In this document: one piece after another, positions 1 to 9,093 of the stretch
Numbering within the stretch: the first letter of the stretch is position 1
Layout of the letters: the number at the start of each line of letters is the position of its first letter
Notes under the pieces: generated by a model
What the model saw: the letters and a program-made list of their open reading frames with translations, nothing else
Databases searched by the model: none
Told to the model about the DNA's origin: nothing
Source: Bin25 sp026709415
GTDB lineage: Bacteria; Bacteroidota; Bacteroidia; Flavobacteriales; Flavobacteriaceae
NCBI GenBank assembly: GCA_965200045.1
Contig: OZ241330.1
Location: 868,001-932,000 of the forward strand
Length of the DNA stretch: 64,000 nt
Reading direction: 5' to 3'
Made by a program: the position numbers and the translations under genes

Positions 1-1622
1 GGTGGTTTTGTTGTTAATCTTGATACGGAGATAGCGACTATGAAATTAATCAGCATGCCCAACGTACCAATTCCTTCTGGTGATATCCCCCACCAATAAC
101 CTGCAGGAGTTCCTACACCTCCTAATTGGGGTTTGAAATAGACAATATAACACATGGTAAATACAATGCCGCTAATCATTCCTGCCACAGCTCCCTGTCG
201 ATTCATTCTTTTATCAAAAATACCCAAAATGATAGCAGGGAAAAAAGAGGAGGCCGCCAATCCAAACGCAAGGGCCACCACTTCGGCAACAAATCCTGGG
301 GGATTTAATCCTGCTAAACCGGCCCCGACAACCGCAACCGCAATGGAAATACGGGCTGCCCATAGTTCATTTTTTTCTGAAATATTGGGTCGAAGATTTT
401 TTTTCAAAAGATCATGGGATATCGAAGTTGAAATAACCAATAAGAGACCAGCAGCCGTCGATAATGCGGCGGCCAAACCGCCGGCCACAACCAGCCCGAT
501 GACCCATGGGGGTAAATTGGCTATTTCAGGATTGGCCAACACAATGATATCTCGATCAACCGTCAATTCATTAATTGATGCATCGGCATTGTACTGAACA
601 TGCCCATCGTTATTTTTATCCTCGAAAGAAAGCAAACCGGTTCCTTCCCAATTTTTAAACCATTGAGGTAAGCTTTCATAGGATTGATCAGCAACCGTGT
701 GGATAATATTGGTGCGGGCAAAAGCCGCTACGGCTGGAGCCGTGGTATAAAGTATGGCAATAAATAACAAAGCCCAACCTGCTGATAATCGGGCATGCCT
801 GACTTTCGGTACAGTAAAAAAACGAACAATTACATGTGGTAACCCAGCCGTACCAAACATCAATGCTGCTGTGATAAAAAACATGTTCATCAAGTTTTGT
901 TTATTGACTTGGGTGTACTGATCAAATCCTAAATCCACGGTTAATTGGTTTAATTTTTCTAGTAGATAAACGCCATCTGTAGTTTTGCTTCCTAGTCCGA
1001 TTTGAGGTAAAAAGTTCCCAGTGAATTGGATAGAAATAAATATGGCGGGAACCGTAAAAGCAAAAATCAAAATACAATACTGAGCCACTTGTGTATAGGT
1101 GATTCCTTTCATCCCACCCAATACTGCATAGAAAAAAACAATACCAATGCCAATTAAAACCCCCGTATCGTAGGGAACATCCAAAAATCGAGCGAAGGCT
1201 ACTCCGACTCCTTTCATTTGTCCTACCACGTAGGTAAAACTGACAAACAAGGCACAAATCAGTGCTACTAAGCGAGCATTTTTGGAATAATAACGTTCGC
1301 CTATGAAATCGGGAACAGTGTATTTTCCAAATTTTCTGAGATAAGGTGCTAAAAGCAAAGCCAACAACACATAGCCTCCAGTCCAACCCATTAAAAACTG
1401 ACCCCCTGAAAACCCCATGAATGCAATGAGTCCAGCCATTGAAATAAAAGAGGCCGCTGACATCCAATCGGCTGCTGTGGCCATACCATTTGCTAGTGGG
1501 TGAACTCCAGAACCAGCGACATAAAAATCTTTTGTCGAACCTGCTTTGGATATGATAGCTATGGTGATATACATAGCAAAAGTGACTCCAACCAATGAAT
1601 ATGTCCAAAACTGGGCATCCAT
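1..1622 (-). CDS. Sodium:solute symporter, large subunit (ActP/VC_2705-like), 3' end outside window
   Basis: Inner-membrane Na+/solute cotransporter of the SSS family, probably for acetate or another small carboxylate. I translated the minus strand from the ATG at 1622 and it stays open to base 1, giving 540 residues so far without a stop. The product is a chain of hydrophobic segments. It carries the SSS-type stretch ADWMSAASFISMAGL near residue 48 and a Gly/Ala-rich segment VVAGGLAAALSTAAGLL late in the protein. The small DUF4212 subunit lies 19 bp upstream on the same strand, a pairing characteristic of the two-component VC_2705-type symporters. The substrate cannot be read from the sequence. 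The C-terminus lies beyond the window. Confidence 0.9.
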   Translation of the reverse strand, partial: MDAQFWTYSLVGVTFAMYITIAIISKAGSTKDFYVAGSGVHPLANGMATAADWMSAASFISMAGLIAFMGFSGGQFLMGWTGGYVLLALLLAPYLRKFGKYTVPDFIGERYYSKNARLVALICALFVSFTYVVGQMKGVGVAFARFLDVPYDTGVLIGIGIVFFYAVLGGMKGITYTQVAQYCILIFAFTVPAIFISIQFTGNFLPQIGLGSKTTDGVYLLEKLNQLTVDLGFDQYTQVNKQNLMNMFFITAALMFGTAGLPHVIVRFFTVPKVRHARLSAGWALLFIAILYTTAPAVAAFARTNIIHTVADQSYESLPQWFKNWEGTGLLSFEDKNNDGHVQYNADASINELTVDRDIIVLANPEIANLPPWVIGLVVAGGLAAALSTAAGLLLVISTSISHDLLKKNLRPNISEKNELWAARISIAVAVVGAGLAGLNPPGFVAEVVALAFGLAASSFFPAIILGIFDKRMNRQGAVAGMISGIVFTMCYIVYFKPQLGGVGTPAGYWWGISPEGIGTLGMLINFIVAISVSRLTTKP

Positions 1623-1641
1623 AGTTTAAACGACAATGAGT

Positions 1642-1914
1642 TTAACCCTCATCCAAATGGTATTTTTTATCTAGTCTGTTCATTAAATAGACATAAACAA
1701 ATATCAGACAGACAAACACATAGATGGCCCCTTGATGGGCAAACCAAAAGCCTAGAGGAAAGCCTCCCAAATAAAATTGATTTAAATAATCAGCCAGTAA
1801 TATGCCACACAAAAAAGAAACGAAAAACCATACAAAAAGCAGGATTCCCAAATACTTTAGGTTCTGTTTCCAATATGCTTTTTTGTTATTCAAAAAAATC
1901 GCTATAAAACGCAT
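1642..1914 (-). CDS. DUF4212 sodium/substrate symporter small subunit
   Basis: A 90-residue membrane protein with two hydrophobic segments (about residues 20-42 and 57-78). The family hallmarks WFFVSFLCGILLADYLN and PLGFWFAHQGAIYVFV match the small subunit (DUF4212) of bipartite sodium:solute symporters. It is 19 bp upstream of the large transporter subunit and almost certainly co-transcribed with it. The small subunit is thought to assist the large one, but its role is poorly known. The length is typical for the family. Confidence 0.9.
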   Translation of the reverse strand: MRFIAIFLNNKKAYWKQNLKYLGILLFVWFFVSFLCGILLADYLNQFYLGGFPLGFWFAHQGAIYVFVCLIFVYVYLMNRLDKKYHLDEG

Positions 1915-2143
1915 CTCAATTTAAACAAAATAAAGAGAGTTCACTTCATTCAACCAAATATCATATAGAAATGAAGTACACTCCAATCGGGAAATATCAA
2001 TTCAATTGTTAGATGGCTATGTTTTTAACTAAAAAAAAGTTTAAATAATATAAGCTCATTCTGTCATTGCAATTCAAACTAAAACGGTTGGTTTAAACTT
2101 ATAATTTTAATAAACTACCATCTATTCAATTGTTAAAATAAAT
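1915..2143. other. Divergent AT-rich intergenic region
   Basis: The non-coding region between the minus-strand symporter operon and the plus-strand susC. It is very AT-rich and has no credible ORF. The susC promoter lies at its right edge (2144-2173). I see no clear TTG/TAnnTTTG pair for the symporter operon on the other strand. Confidence 0.5.
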
Positions 2144-2173
2144 TTGCATTTAAGCAAATTATACATATATTTG
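2144..2173 (+). promoter_or_regulatory. Bacteroidota-type promoter of the first susCD operon
   Basis: The -33 TTG is at 2144-2146, followed by a 19-bp spacer and the -7 element TATATTTG at 2166-2173. This matches the Bacteroidota consensus TTG-N17-23-TAnnTTTG. It would start transcription near 2180 and leave a leader of about 54 nt before the susC ATG at 2234. The assignment rests on sequence match only. Confidence 0.7.
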
Positions 2174-2233
2174 GCCTCGTATGCGTTTTTGTAACATAAT
2201 AACATACGCTATATCTTAAATAACTTTTCATTT

Positions 2234-5200
2234 ATGTTAAAAAAATTAAACCGATTCGTGTCGGTATTTGTGTTTTGCATGGCATTGGGTCTGATAACAG
2301 CTCAAAGTCAAGTCATTACTGGAACAGTTGTGGATGAAGATGGGATTCCACTTCCTGGAGCTAGTGTGGTGTTGCAGGGTTCAAACATTGGTGTATCCAC
2401 TGATTTTGATGGTAATTTTTCAATTCAAGCCAATCAGGGGGTTACTTTGGTAGTTAGCTTTATCGGTTATGCTACTCAAACGGTTCTAGTTGATTCCGAT
2501 TCCATTTCTATACAACTAGAACCTGATTCAGCCCTTGAAGAAGTCGTGGTAACGGCATTGGGTATTGAACGAAACACCAAAGCTCTGGGTTATTCTGTGA
2601 CTCAAGTTGGAGGTGAAGAAGTTAATATTGTCAAACAGACAAACGCCATTAATGCCCTTCAAGGAAAAATTGCAGGAGTTCAGATTACTGGGAATGCGAC
2701 GGGAGCAAAAGGTTCTTCGAGAGTTATTATCAGAGGAAACAGTTCTTTAAACGGAAACAATCAACCGCTTTACGTCATTGATGGAATTACAATCAACAAT
2801 AACAACCTAGGGTCCGCAGGACTTTGGGGGGGGGCTGATGCTGGTGACGGTATTTCTGCACTTAATCCGGACGAAGTAGAATCAATTTCTGTCTTGAAAG
2901 GAGGAGCTGCTGCCGCATTATATGGTTCAAGAGCTTCTAATGGGGTCATCATTATTAGTACCAAATCAGGGGTTGGTGCTGAAGGTGTCAATGTTGAACT
3001 GAGCAGTTCTGTTCAGTTTGATGATATACGAAATGATCCATTGGATCCCCAAAAAGAATACGGCCAGGGAAGAGATTTTAAAGCCGATAATGTAGAATCC
3101 ACATACGCCAATTGGGGCCCTCGACTTGGAAGTATCGCTTCATCTGAACAATGGGATGGGGTATCTCGTCCTTACGTGGACCGAGGGAACAACTTGACTA
3201 AATTCTATAAAACGGGCGAAACCTTTATCAACACAATCGCAATTTCTTCCGCTTCTGAATTAGGAAATTATAGATTATCGTTTTCAAACCTTCAGAATTC
3301 AGATATTATTCCTAACTCGACATTGGATCGAAATTCCTTGGGTTTGAATCTAAATTCAAAATTTGGAAACTTTACGGCTTCAGTCAATTTGAAGTATGTA
3401 GTGGATGATTCTGTTGGTTCACCAAGATTGTCTGATTCTCCAGGAAATGCCAATTTTGGTGTTCGGTTATTTGCTCCAAATCTCGATGTCAACGACATGT
3501 TGGGTGAAGGAGGCAATGGGACCAATGCCGATGGCACAGAATTTAGAACCAACGACAATTCATTTTCACAAAATCCGTGGTTTGCTGCTTACCAGTATTT
3601 TAATGATTCGGTCAAAGAACGATTTATCGGTTCTGCTGAATTAAGATGGGATGTGGCCGATTATTTGTATTTAAAAGGACGCTATGGTACCGATCGATTT
3701 GATTATCATCGCACTTCAGGAACCCCGTTTGGTACGGCCTATCAACCCAATGGAAGCATGACTGAATATAAACTAACCCAAGAGCAGTACGATGCCGATT
3801 TCTTTATTGGAACGGATAACTTAAGGCCTTTTGAAGATTTGAGTATTACTGCTTTTGCAGGTGTGGGAACCAATTACCAAACATCTCAAAGTGTTTCTGC
3901 CAATGGACGAGATTTCATCATACCGTTTTTGTATGATGTCGCCAATACAAGAAACCAATCCAATGGATATGGATTTTCAGAAAGACAGATTAATTCGGCA
4001 TATGGCTCGGCGGAAATCGGTTTCAAAGAAGCCCTTTACTTGACGCTTACAGCAAGAAATGACTGGTTTTCCACGTTGTCCTTACCAGGTAAAGAGACCC
4101 CGAATAATGACTTGTATACTTCAGCAAGCTTGAGTCTTGTCCTATCTGATTTGATTGAATTACCTGAATTATTCACATTCCTCAAATTCAGAGGGGGATA
4201 CTCACAAGTAGCTGGTGGTGCAGACTCACCGTATGCATTGAGTTTGAATTATGGAATCTATGGACAAGGGCATTTAGGAGCATCATTAGGGAATATTCGC
4301 AACGGATCTATTCCAAATCAAAACATCACCCCATTTGAGAAAAATGAAACGGAAGTTGGTTTGGATCTAAGATTATTGGATAATCGGATATCTCTTGATT
4401 TTACTTATTATGATAATGAAACGGACGGGGATATTGTTGGTGTTAGTGCTTCTCCTACATCGGGTTACGGCAGTGCGCTGGCGAATCTAGGTGTCATCAC
4501 CAATTCAGGAGTTGAAGTCCTATTGAGTGCGAGACCGATTCAAACCAATGATTTCAGTTGGGACATCACTTTGAATTATTCGCGTAATAATTCTGAAATT
4601 GTTTCGACAAATAATGCGGGAACCAATATTTCGCTCGACGAACCTCGATCAAGAAACTTGAGAGTAACACACATTGTCGGGGAACAATTCGGAGCACTTT
4701 TTGGCACTTCATATGTAAGGGATACCCAAGGAAGAATCGTTCACGATATTGAAACCGATGGAACCCCGCTTCCTCAAGTTGGTCCTCGAAAAATTTTAGG
4801 ATTCGGCGTTGCTCCAAATGCAATTGGAATCACCAACACCATCAGATATAAGAATATTGCATTAAACTTTTTAATAGAAGGAAAATCTGGAGGCCAATTG
4901 TATAGTGGGACTAATGCATCCATGAAGTCCAATGGGGTCCATAAGGGGACTATTGATGACGATGGAAGACAAAACGGACTTGTTGTCTCAGGTGTTGATG
5001 ATAAAGGCAATGCATTTACGACAACAATCACACCTCAACGTATTGAAGACTATTGGGCTCGAACCTACCAAATAGCGGAGGAAAATATTTATGATGCCGA
5101 TTATCTCAGATTAAGACAATTGAGTTTGGGCTATACTTTTCCAAGCGAATTATTGGAAAATTCGTTCATAAAAACAATTAATATTAGTTTGATAGGTCGA

Positions 5201-5338
5201 AATCTTTTTTATCTTCAAAATAGTGTTGAAAATGTTGATCCTGAATCAGGCTATAATACCGGAAATTCCCAAGGGCTAGAGTGGTTTGGACTCCCTATAC
5301 CGAGAAGCATTGGGGTCAATGTTAACTTAACTTTTTAG
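2234..5338 (+). CDS. SusC/RagA-family TonB-linked outer membrane protein
   Basis: A 22-strand outer-membrane porin that works with the SusD lipoprotein encoded 4 bp downstream to import a ligand, usually a glycan or peptide, using TonB energy. Of 1034 residues, the signal peptide is about 1-23 (ends ITAQSQ). A carboxypeptidase-D-regulatory-like domain spans 27-97 (GTVVDEDGIPLPGASVVLQG). The linker LEEVVVTALGI is at 101-111 and the plug follows at about 115-245, with NALQGKIAGVQI and YVIDGI. The beta-barrel runs to the C-terminal NVNLTF. A run of nine G at 2826-2834 encodes W198-G199-G200 in the plug. No glycoside hydrolase sits in this operon, so the ligand is unknown. Confidence 0.95.
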   Translation: MLKKLNRFVSVFVFCMALGLITAQSQVITGTVVDEDGIPLPGASVVLQGSNIGVSTDFDGNFSIQANQGVTLVVSFIGYATQTVLVDSDSISIQLEPDSALEEVVVTALGIERNTKALGYSVTQVGGEEVNIVKQTNAINALQGKIAGVQITGNATGAKGSSRVIIRGNSSLNGNNQPLYVIDGITINNNNLGSAGLWGGADAGDGISALNPDEVESISVLKGGAAAALYGSRASNGVIIISTKSGVGAEGVNVELSSSVQFDDIRNDPLDPQKEYGQGRDFKADNVESTYANWGPRLGSIASSEQWDGVSRPYVDRGNNLTKFYKTGETFINTIAISSASELGNYRLSFSNLQNSDIIPNSTLDRNSLGLNLNSKFGNFTASVNLKYVVDDSVGSPRLSDSPGNANFGVRLFAPNLDVNDMLGEGGNGTNADGTEFRTNDNSFSQNPWFAAYQYFNDSVKERFIGSAELRWDVADYLYLKGRYGTDRFDYHRTSGTPFGTAYQPNGSMTEYKLTQEQYDADFFIGTDNLRPFEDLSITAFAGVGTNYQTSQSVSANGRDFIIPFLYDVANTRNQSNGYGFSERQINSAYGSAEIGFKEALYLTLTARNDWFSTLSLPGKETPNNDLYTSASLSLVLSDLIELPELFTFLKFRGGYSQVAGGADSPYALSLNYGIYGQGHLGASLGNIRNGSIPNQNITPFEKNETEVGLDLRLLDNRISLDFTYYDNETDGDIVGVSASPTSGYGSALANLGVITNSGVEVLLSARPIQTNDFSWDITLNYSRNNSEIVSTNNAGTNISLDEPRSRNLRVTHIVGEQFGALFGTSYVRDTQGRIVHDIETDGTPLPQVGPRKILGFGVAPNAIGITNTIRYKNIALNFLIEGKSGGQLYSGTNASMKSNGVHKGTIDDDGRQNGLVVSGVDDKGNAFTTTITPQRIEDYWARTYQIAEENIYDADYLRLRQLSLGYTFPSELLENSFIKTINISLIGRNLFYLQNSVENVDPESGYNTGNSQGLEWFGLPIPRSIGVNVNLTF
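2826..2834 (+). repeat. G9 homopolymer inside susC, in frame
   Basis: Nine consecutive G on the plus strand encode the W-G-G of the SusC plug domain. The reading frame is intact in this assembly. A gain or loss of one base would truncate the protein near residue 200. Confidence 0.9.
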
Positions 5339-5342
5339 AATC

Positions 5343-6878
5343 ATGAAAAAAATAATATTCTTTTTTATAGCGAGTGGACTCGTGTTGAGTTGTGATTTTG
5401 ATGAGGGTTTTGAAGAAATGAATGTCAATCCAAGAACCGCAGCACAAATTGAAGTGTCGAATAAGATGGCTTCGATGTTTTTATGGACCTCAGGGGGGCG
5501 GTATGAAAATTGGAGGGCTAGTTTGATTTATCAATCGACTATTGTTCAACACCTGGCTTCGACAGCAACCTATTGGTCTGGCAACTTTTATTTGAGAAAT
5601 TTAGGATATGCGACCTCTCTTTGGGATCGAGGGTATCCACAACAAGTAAAAGAAATTGAAGATATCATTCACCAACTGACCACAGAAGAAGACAACGGCA
5701 CCAATATGGGAATAGCAAGAATTTGGAGAGCGATTATCTATGGCAGAATGACGGATGTCTATGGTGATATTCCTTATTCTGAAGCTGGTAAAGGATTTAG
5801 CGAAGGTATTCTTAAACCCAAATACGATCCTCAGTCAGAAATCTATGCCAGTATGCTTTCTGAAATTGAAGCGGGGATTGCCCAATTAGGTGAAGATCAA
5901 CTAGGCAATGCTGATTTGATTTATGGGGGAGATGTATCCAAGTGGAGAAAATTTGGTAATTCATTGATGTTGCGATTAGCCATGCGTTTGACAAAAGTCG
6001 ATCCATCGACAGCACAGGCATGGGCCGTAAAAGCCATCAATGGGGGAACTTTCGAATCCAATGAGGATATCTGTTATATTGAACATACCTCTGGACCAGA
6101 AGGGGTCAATCGAAATGGTCATGGGGAGGTATTTACTACGGATGGAAACATGAGAATGTCTAAATTTTTTATCGATTTATTAAAGTCGACAGAGGATCCA
6201 AGATTGCCTATATTGGCTGCTCGTAGACACGATAATAGCACGAGTTCTGACGATTTAATGGGTTTGCCTAGTGCGACAACTAATGCTGTATTGAAAGCTA
6301 CTTTTACAGAACTTGATGCTATTGAAACCAGCGGTGGTCCTAATGTGAGAGATCAATTTGCTGAACCAAACCGTAATGTTATCACAGGTGAAGATGCCCC
6401 TATGGTATTCCAGACTTATGCTGAAACAGAATTCTTAAAAGCCGAAGCGGCTGTCAGAGGTTGGTACTCGGGAGATGCCGAACAACACTATAAAAATGGA
6501 GTCCGGGCGGCCATGCAAATGTTGTCTATGCTCTACCCAAATGCAGCGGCTATATCAGATGCGGAAGTGGATGCTTATTTAGCTGCTAATCCGTTTGATG
6601 CTAGTGATGCTATGAATCATATTCATACCCAATATTGGATCGTGACATTTCTTAATGAATATGAAGCATTTGCTAATTGGAGACGCACTGGTTATCCAGC
6701 TTTACAACCATTTGGTGGATCAGATCCATATCCAGGTAATGTCACCAATGGCACTATTCCTCGCCGATTGATTTATCCTGGAAGCGAAGAAAGCACCAAT
6801 CCAGAAAATTATGCTGAAGCCATTTCAAGACAAGGACCCAATGAATTCACAACTCGTGTTTGGTGGGATGTAGAATAA
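5343..6878 (+). CDS. SusD/RagB-family surface lipoprotein (SusD-like_2 type)
   Basis: A cell-surface ligand-binding lipoprotein that caps the SusC channel encoded 4 bp upstream. It has 511 residues. The lipoprotein signal peptide ends in the lipobox LVLSC with the lipidated Cys at 17, followed by the Asp-rich DFDEGFEE. The segment MNVNPRTA and the later WRAIIYGRMTDVYGDIPYSEA are typical of the SusD-like_2 subgroup, with TPR-like helices (for example EFLKAEAAVRGWYSGDAEQ) in the second half. The C-terminal RVWWDVE is also usual. No enzyme gene follows, and a terminator lies 28 bp after the stop. Confidence 0.93.
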   Translation: MKKIIFFFIASGLVLSCDFDEGFEEMNVNPRTAAQIEVSNKMASMFLWTSGGRYENWRASLIYQSTIVQHLASTATYWSGNFYLRNLGYATSLWDRGYPQQVKEIEDIIHQLTTEEDNGTNMGIARIWRAIIYGRMTDVYGDIPYSEAGKGFSEGILKPKYDPQSEIYASMLSEIEAGIAQLGEDQLGNADLIYGGDVSKWRKFGNSLMLRLAMRLTKVDPSTAQAWAVKAINGGTFESNEDICYIEHTSGPEGVNRNGHGEVFTTDGNMRMSKFFIDLLKSTEDPRLPILAARRHDNSTSSDDLMGLPSATTNAVLKATFTELDAIETSGGPNVRDQFAEPNRNVITGEDAPMVFQTYAETEFLKAEAAVRGWYSGDAEQHYKNGVRAAMQMLSMLYPNAAAISDAEVDAYLAANPFDASDAMNHIHTQYWIVTFLNEYEAFANWRRTGYPALQPFGGSDPYPGNVTNGTIPRRLIYPGSEESTNPENYAEAISRQGPNEFTTRVWWDVE

Positions 6879-6906
6879 AAAATTAAATCACATACGCAGA
6901 TTTAAT

Positions 6907-6941
6907 AACTGGGCTGCATAACTTTGCAGTCCGGTTTTTTT
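6907..6941 (+). terminator. Rho-independent terminator after the first susCD
   Basis: The arm at 6907-6918 pairs with 6925-6936 in a 12-bp stem (two G-U pairs) with a 6-nt loop. It is followed directly by a run of seven T ending at 6941. It closes the susC-susD operon and separates it from the DUF3078 gene. Confidence 0.85.
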
Positions 6942-7010
6942 ATGTCGTTTTTTGATTGGACTAAAAATGCAGAGCTAGCAAAATAGTTGACCTGCGTAAG
7001 TAACTTTCGA

Positions 7011-7952
7011 ATGAGCAACAATTATTTTATTGTTCTTTTTCTTTTTGGACAATTTCTTTTTTCTCAAGTAAAACAAGAGTCTGTCGATAAATTAAACAAA
7101 CTTCCATTTACTGAACTATCAAAAAAGGATAAAAGTAAAATGCAGCAAGGGGAATTAATTCGGGATGGTGATGTCCGATTTACTGTAAGCCAAAGTTATT
7201 TTTCAAATTGGATTCGAGGTGGAAAAAGTTCTTTGGCATCACAATTTTTAATTGATTATGGAATCATTTATAAGAATGAAAGCGGTTTGGTTTGGGATAA
7301 TGAATTTACTTTTTCATTAGGGGGGGCGTATGTGTCTGGAAGTGAAGGAATTAAAAAAGCCGATGACCAGTTTATATGGAACTCTCTGGTGGGGTTCAAT
7401 AGAAAAAAACTTCAATGGAATTTTTCCATCTATTATAGTTTAAAAACACAAATCCTTTCTGGATTTAAGTATTCTAGTATGGATGACCGAGAAATTAAAA
7501 CTAAAGAATCTGCGTTTTTTTCTCCCGGGATCATTCAATTGGGACTTGGGGTTTTCCGAATCAATGAGGGCAAGAGCAGAATGAATTTTTCACCATTGAC
7601 CACTCAATTAGTGGTTATTAACAAAAACTTGGCCGCAGAATACAGACCCAACAAATCTTATTTTGGTGTCCCACCCGGTAAATCTAGTCAAGGTTATTTT
7701 GGGGCCTCATTAAATGGGTATTATAAAAAAGAGATTTGGGAAAACATAAGTTTAGATTATCGATATGATTTTTATGCCAATTACTTAAAGGAGTTTTCTA
7801 ATATCGATTTTAAACAATCCATCACCTTGAATTTTAAAGTCAATCGTTATATCTCATGTACAATGAACGCAGAATTAATTTATGATGATGATTTGTTGTC
7901 GGATCTACAAGTTAAAGAAATCTTCGGTCTTGGATTAAATCTTGATATTTGA
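7011..7952 (+). CDS. DUF3078 outer-membrane/periplasmic protein
   Basis: A 313-residue protein of the Bacteroidota-specific DUF3078 family, whose function is unknown. The start was placed at the ATG at 7011 because it opens directly into a signal peptide (FIVLFLFGQFLFSQ). The TTG at 6987 would add eight non-hydrophobic residues. Family features are the repeated beta-hairpin pattern with SNWIRGGKSSLASQFLIDYG, WNFSIYYSLKTQILSGF and SPGIIQLGLGVF, then SPLTTQLVVI, suggesting a small barrel or beta-rich envelope protein. It follows the susCD terminator and is probably expressed separately. Confidence 0.85.
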   Translation: MSNNYFIVLFLFGQFLFSQVKQESVDKLNKLPFTELSKKDKSKMQQGELIRDGDVRFTVSQSYFSNWIRGGKSSLASQFLIDYGIIYKNESGLVWDNEFTFSLGGAYVSGSEGIKKADDQFIWNSLVGFNRKKLQWNFSIYYSLKTQILSGFKYSSMDDREIKTKESAFFSPGIIQLGLGVFRINEGKSRMNFSPLTTQLVVINKNLAAEYRPNKSYFGVPPGKSSQGYFGASLNGYYKKEIWENISLDYRYDFYANYLKEFSNIDFKQSITLNFKVNRYISCTMNAELIYDDDLLSDLQVKEIFGLGLNLDI

Positions 7953-9093
7953 ATCGATTCCGATGTAGTGGTTATGGTTGATGTTTATAATCTATCTCAA
8001 ATGAATTTTATACTAACTCTACGTTTTTAATCATTTTTCGAAGCCAAGCAATCATCGTTTTATTTTATCCGGTCTAGGCTCGATCTCCCCAAATCATTCC
8101 TGACTTCCGCACTAATGTATCTAAGTTGTTTCTATTCAATTGTTTATAGCGGAAATGAGACACTACAAATTCGGACGATGCCTGCAGGCGTCATGACCTC
8201 CAACGAGAGGATGTCCTACCTCGTTGACGACTTGTTATCGAGCGACGAATCGTCCCAAGCCCTCCCAAAAGAACACCTCCCATAGCGACCATGGAGAGAC
8301 ACGACAGGGGATCCGTTTTTTCATGGATCATCACTCGCCAACCACCCCATGGAGATCCCATCAAACAGATCTCGATTTCTTGGATTGGAGGCTCCCTTTG
8401 AGATTGGTTTTTGGCTTTTTTTTGGCTTGGTGTTTTCCCATGAGTTTGGTTTGATCTTGTAATGAGAGGCCCACTTGTCGATAGAGGGTTTTCATGGCCG
8501 GGGTGATGGCCGATGGCACCAAGAATCGCCGCTTGGTTTGGTCATCCTGCATCACACTCACTTGGACTTGGTGTAAGGTCGCCATGATGGTTTCATCATT
8601 AAATAACGGCCGATGCCCTCGGCCTTGATTCACGCGGTATCGTAAGAGATGTAGGGGATTGGGATGTGAGCCGGGTGACCGCTATGCTAAGAATTTTTGA
8701 AGATGCCAGTTCGTTTAATCAAGACCTAAGCGGTTGGGATGTCGATCAAGTAACAAATTGTCATTTAGCCACATGCGTTTTAAGTGCTAGCCGACGCCCT
8801 CGTTTTTCCAATTGCAATGATTCATGCCCATAAGCCCCCATCATGGACAATACGGCAACAACACTGAAAGTAGTGATGGTTTTGATTTTTGAGGAATCAC
8901 ATCACTTGCTTGAATCATGGTTTCCCCACAATTCCAAGTATGATCTCTTGTTGTCTTCTTTAGGATGGGGATGTCAAGGCACTTTGTTTCTCGGACAAGA
9001 AGCCCCTATAGAACATGAAATACGATGATGATTTCCAGATGTCAAACAAGGAATATCGAACGCTAATTAGCATTAATTTTCCAAAACGGTCCA
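7953..9093. other. Gene-poor decayed region
   Basis: About 1.1 kb with no convincing intact gene. It holds short unrelated open frames: a 30-codon frame at 8193-8285 on the plus strand, a 90-codon GTG-initiated frame at 8361-8633 on the minus strand rich in Lys and Gln, and a 61-codon frame at 8843-9028. None has a recognisable domain. The clearest relic is a DUF285 repeat fragment at 8636-8833. The stretch 8160-8640 looks more GC-rich than its neighbours, consistent with foreign or rearranged DNA. Confidence 0.6.
8636..8833 (+). pseudogene. Remnant of a BspA-like (DUF285) surface protein
   Basis: The plus-strand frame through 8657 reads GDWDVSRVTAMLRIFEDASS, then FNQDLSGWDVDQVTNCHLA. This is the DUF285/BspA leucine-rich-like repeat (W-D-V-S-x-V-T-x-M and F-N-Q-D-L-S-x-W-D-V). 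Only about two half-repeats survive. There is no start codon with a signal peptide, the C-terminal end loses repeat character, and a stop falls at 8831. BspA-like proteins are usually long secreted adhesion proteins, so this is a small relic, perhaps moved here by recombination between repeats. Confidence 0.75.

Noticed and set aside
154..1608. Open frames on the plus strand at 154-597 and on the minus strand at 922-1608
   Set aside because: Both lie inside the symporter gene in other frames. The frame from 1622 gives a clean transporter sequence.
6987..7010. TTG start for the DUF3078 gene
   Set aside because: The added residues come before a signal peptide that begins cleanly at the ATG at 7011.
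8361..8633. A 90-codon minus-strand frame with GTG start
   Set aside because: No recognisable domain, no operon context and it sits in a decayed region.
8843..9028. A 61-codon plus-strand frame
   Set aside because: No family pattern, no signal peptide and a low-information sequence in a decayed region.
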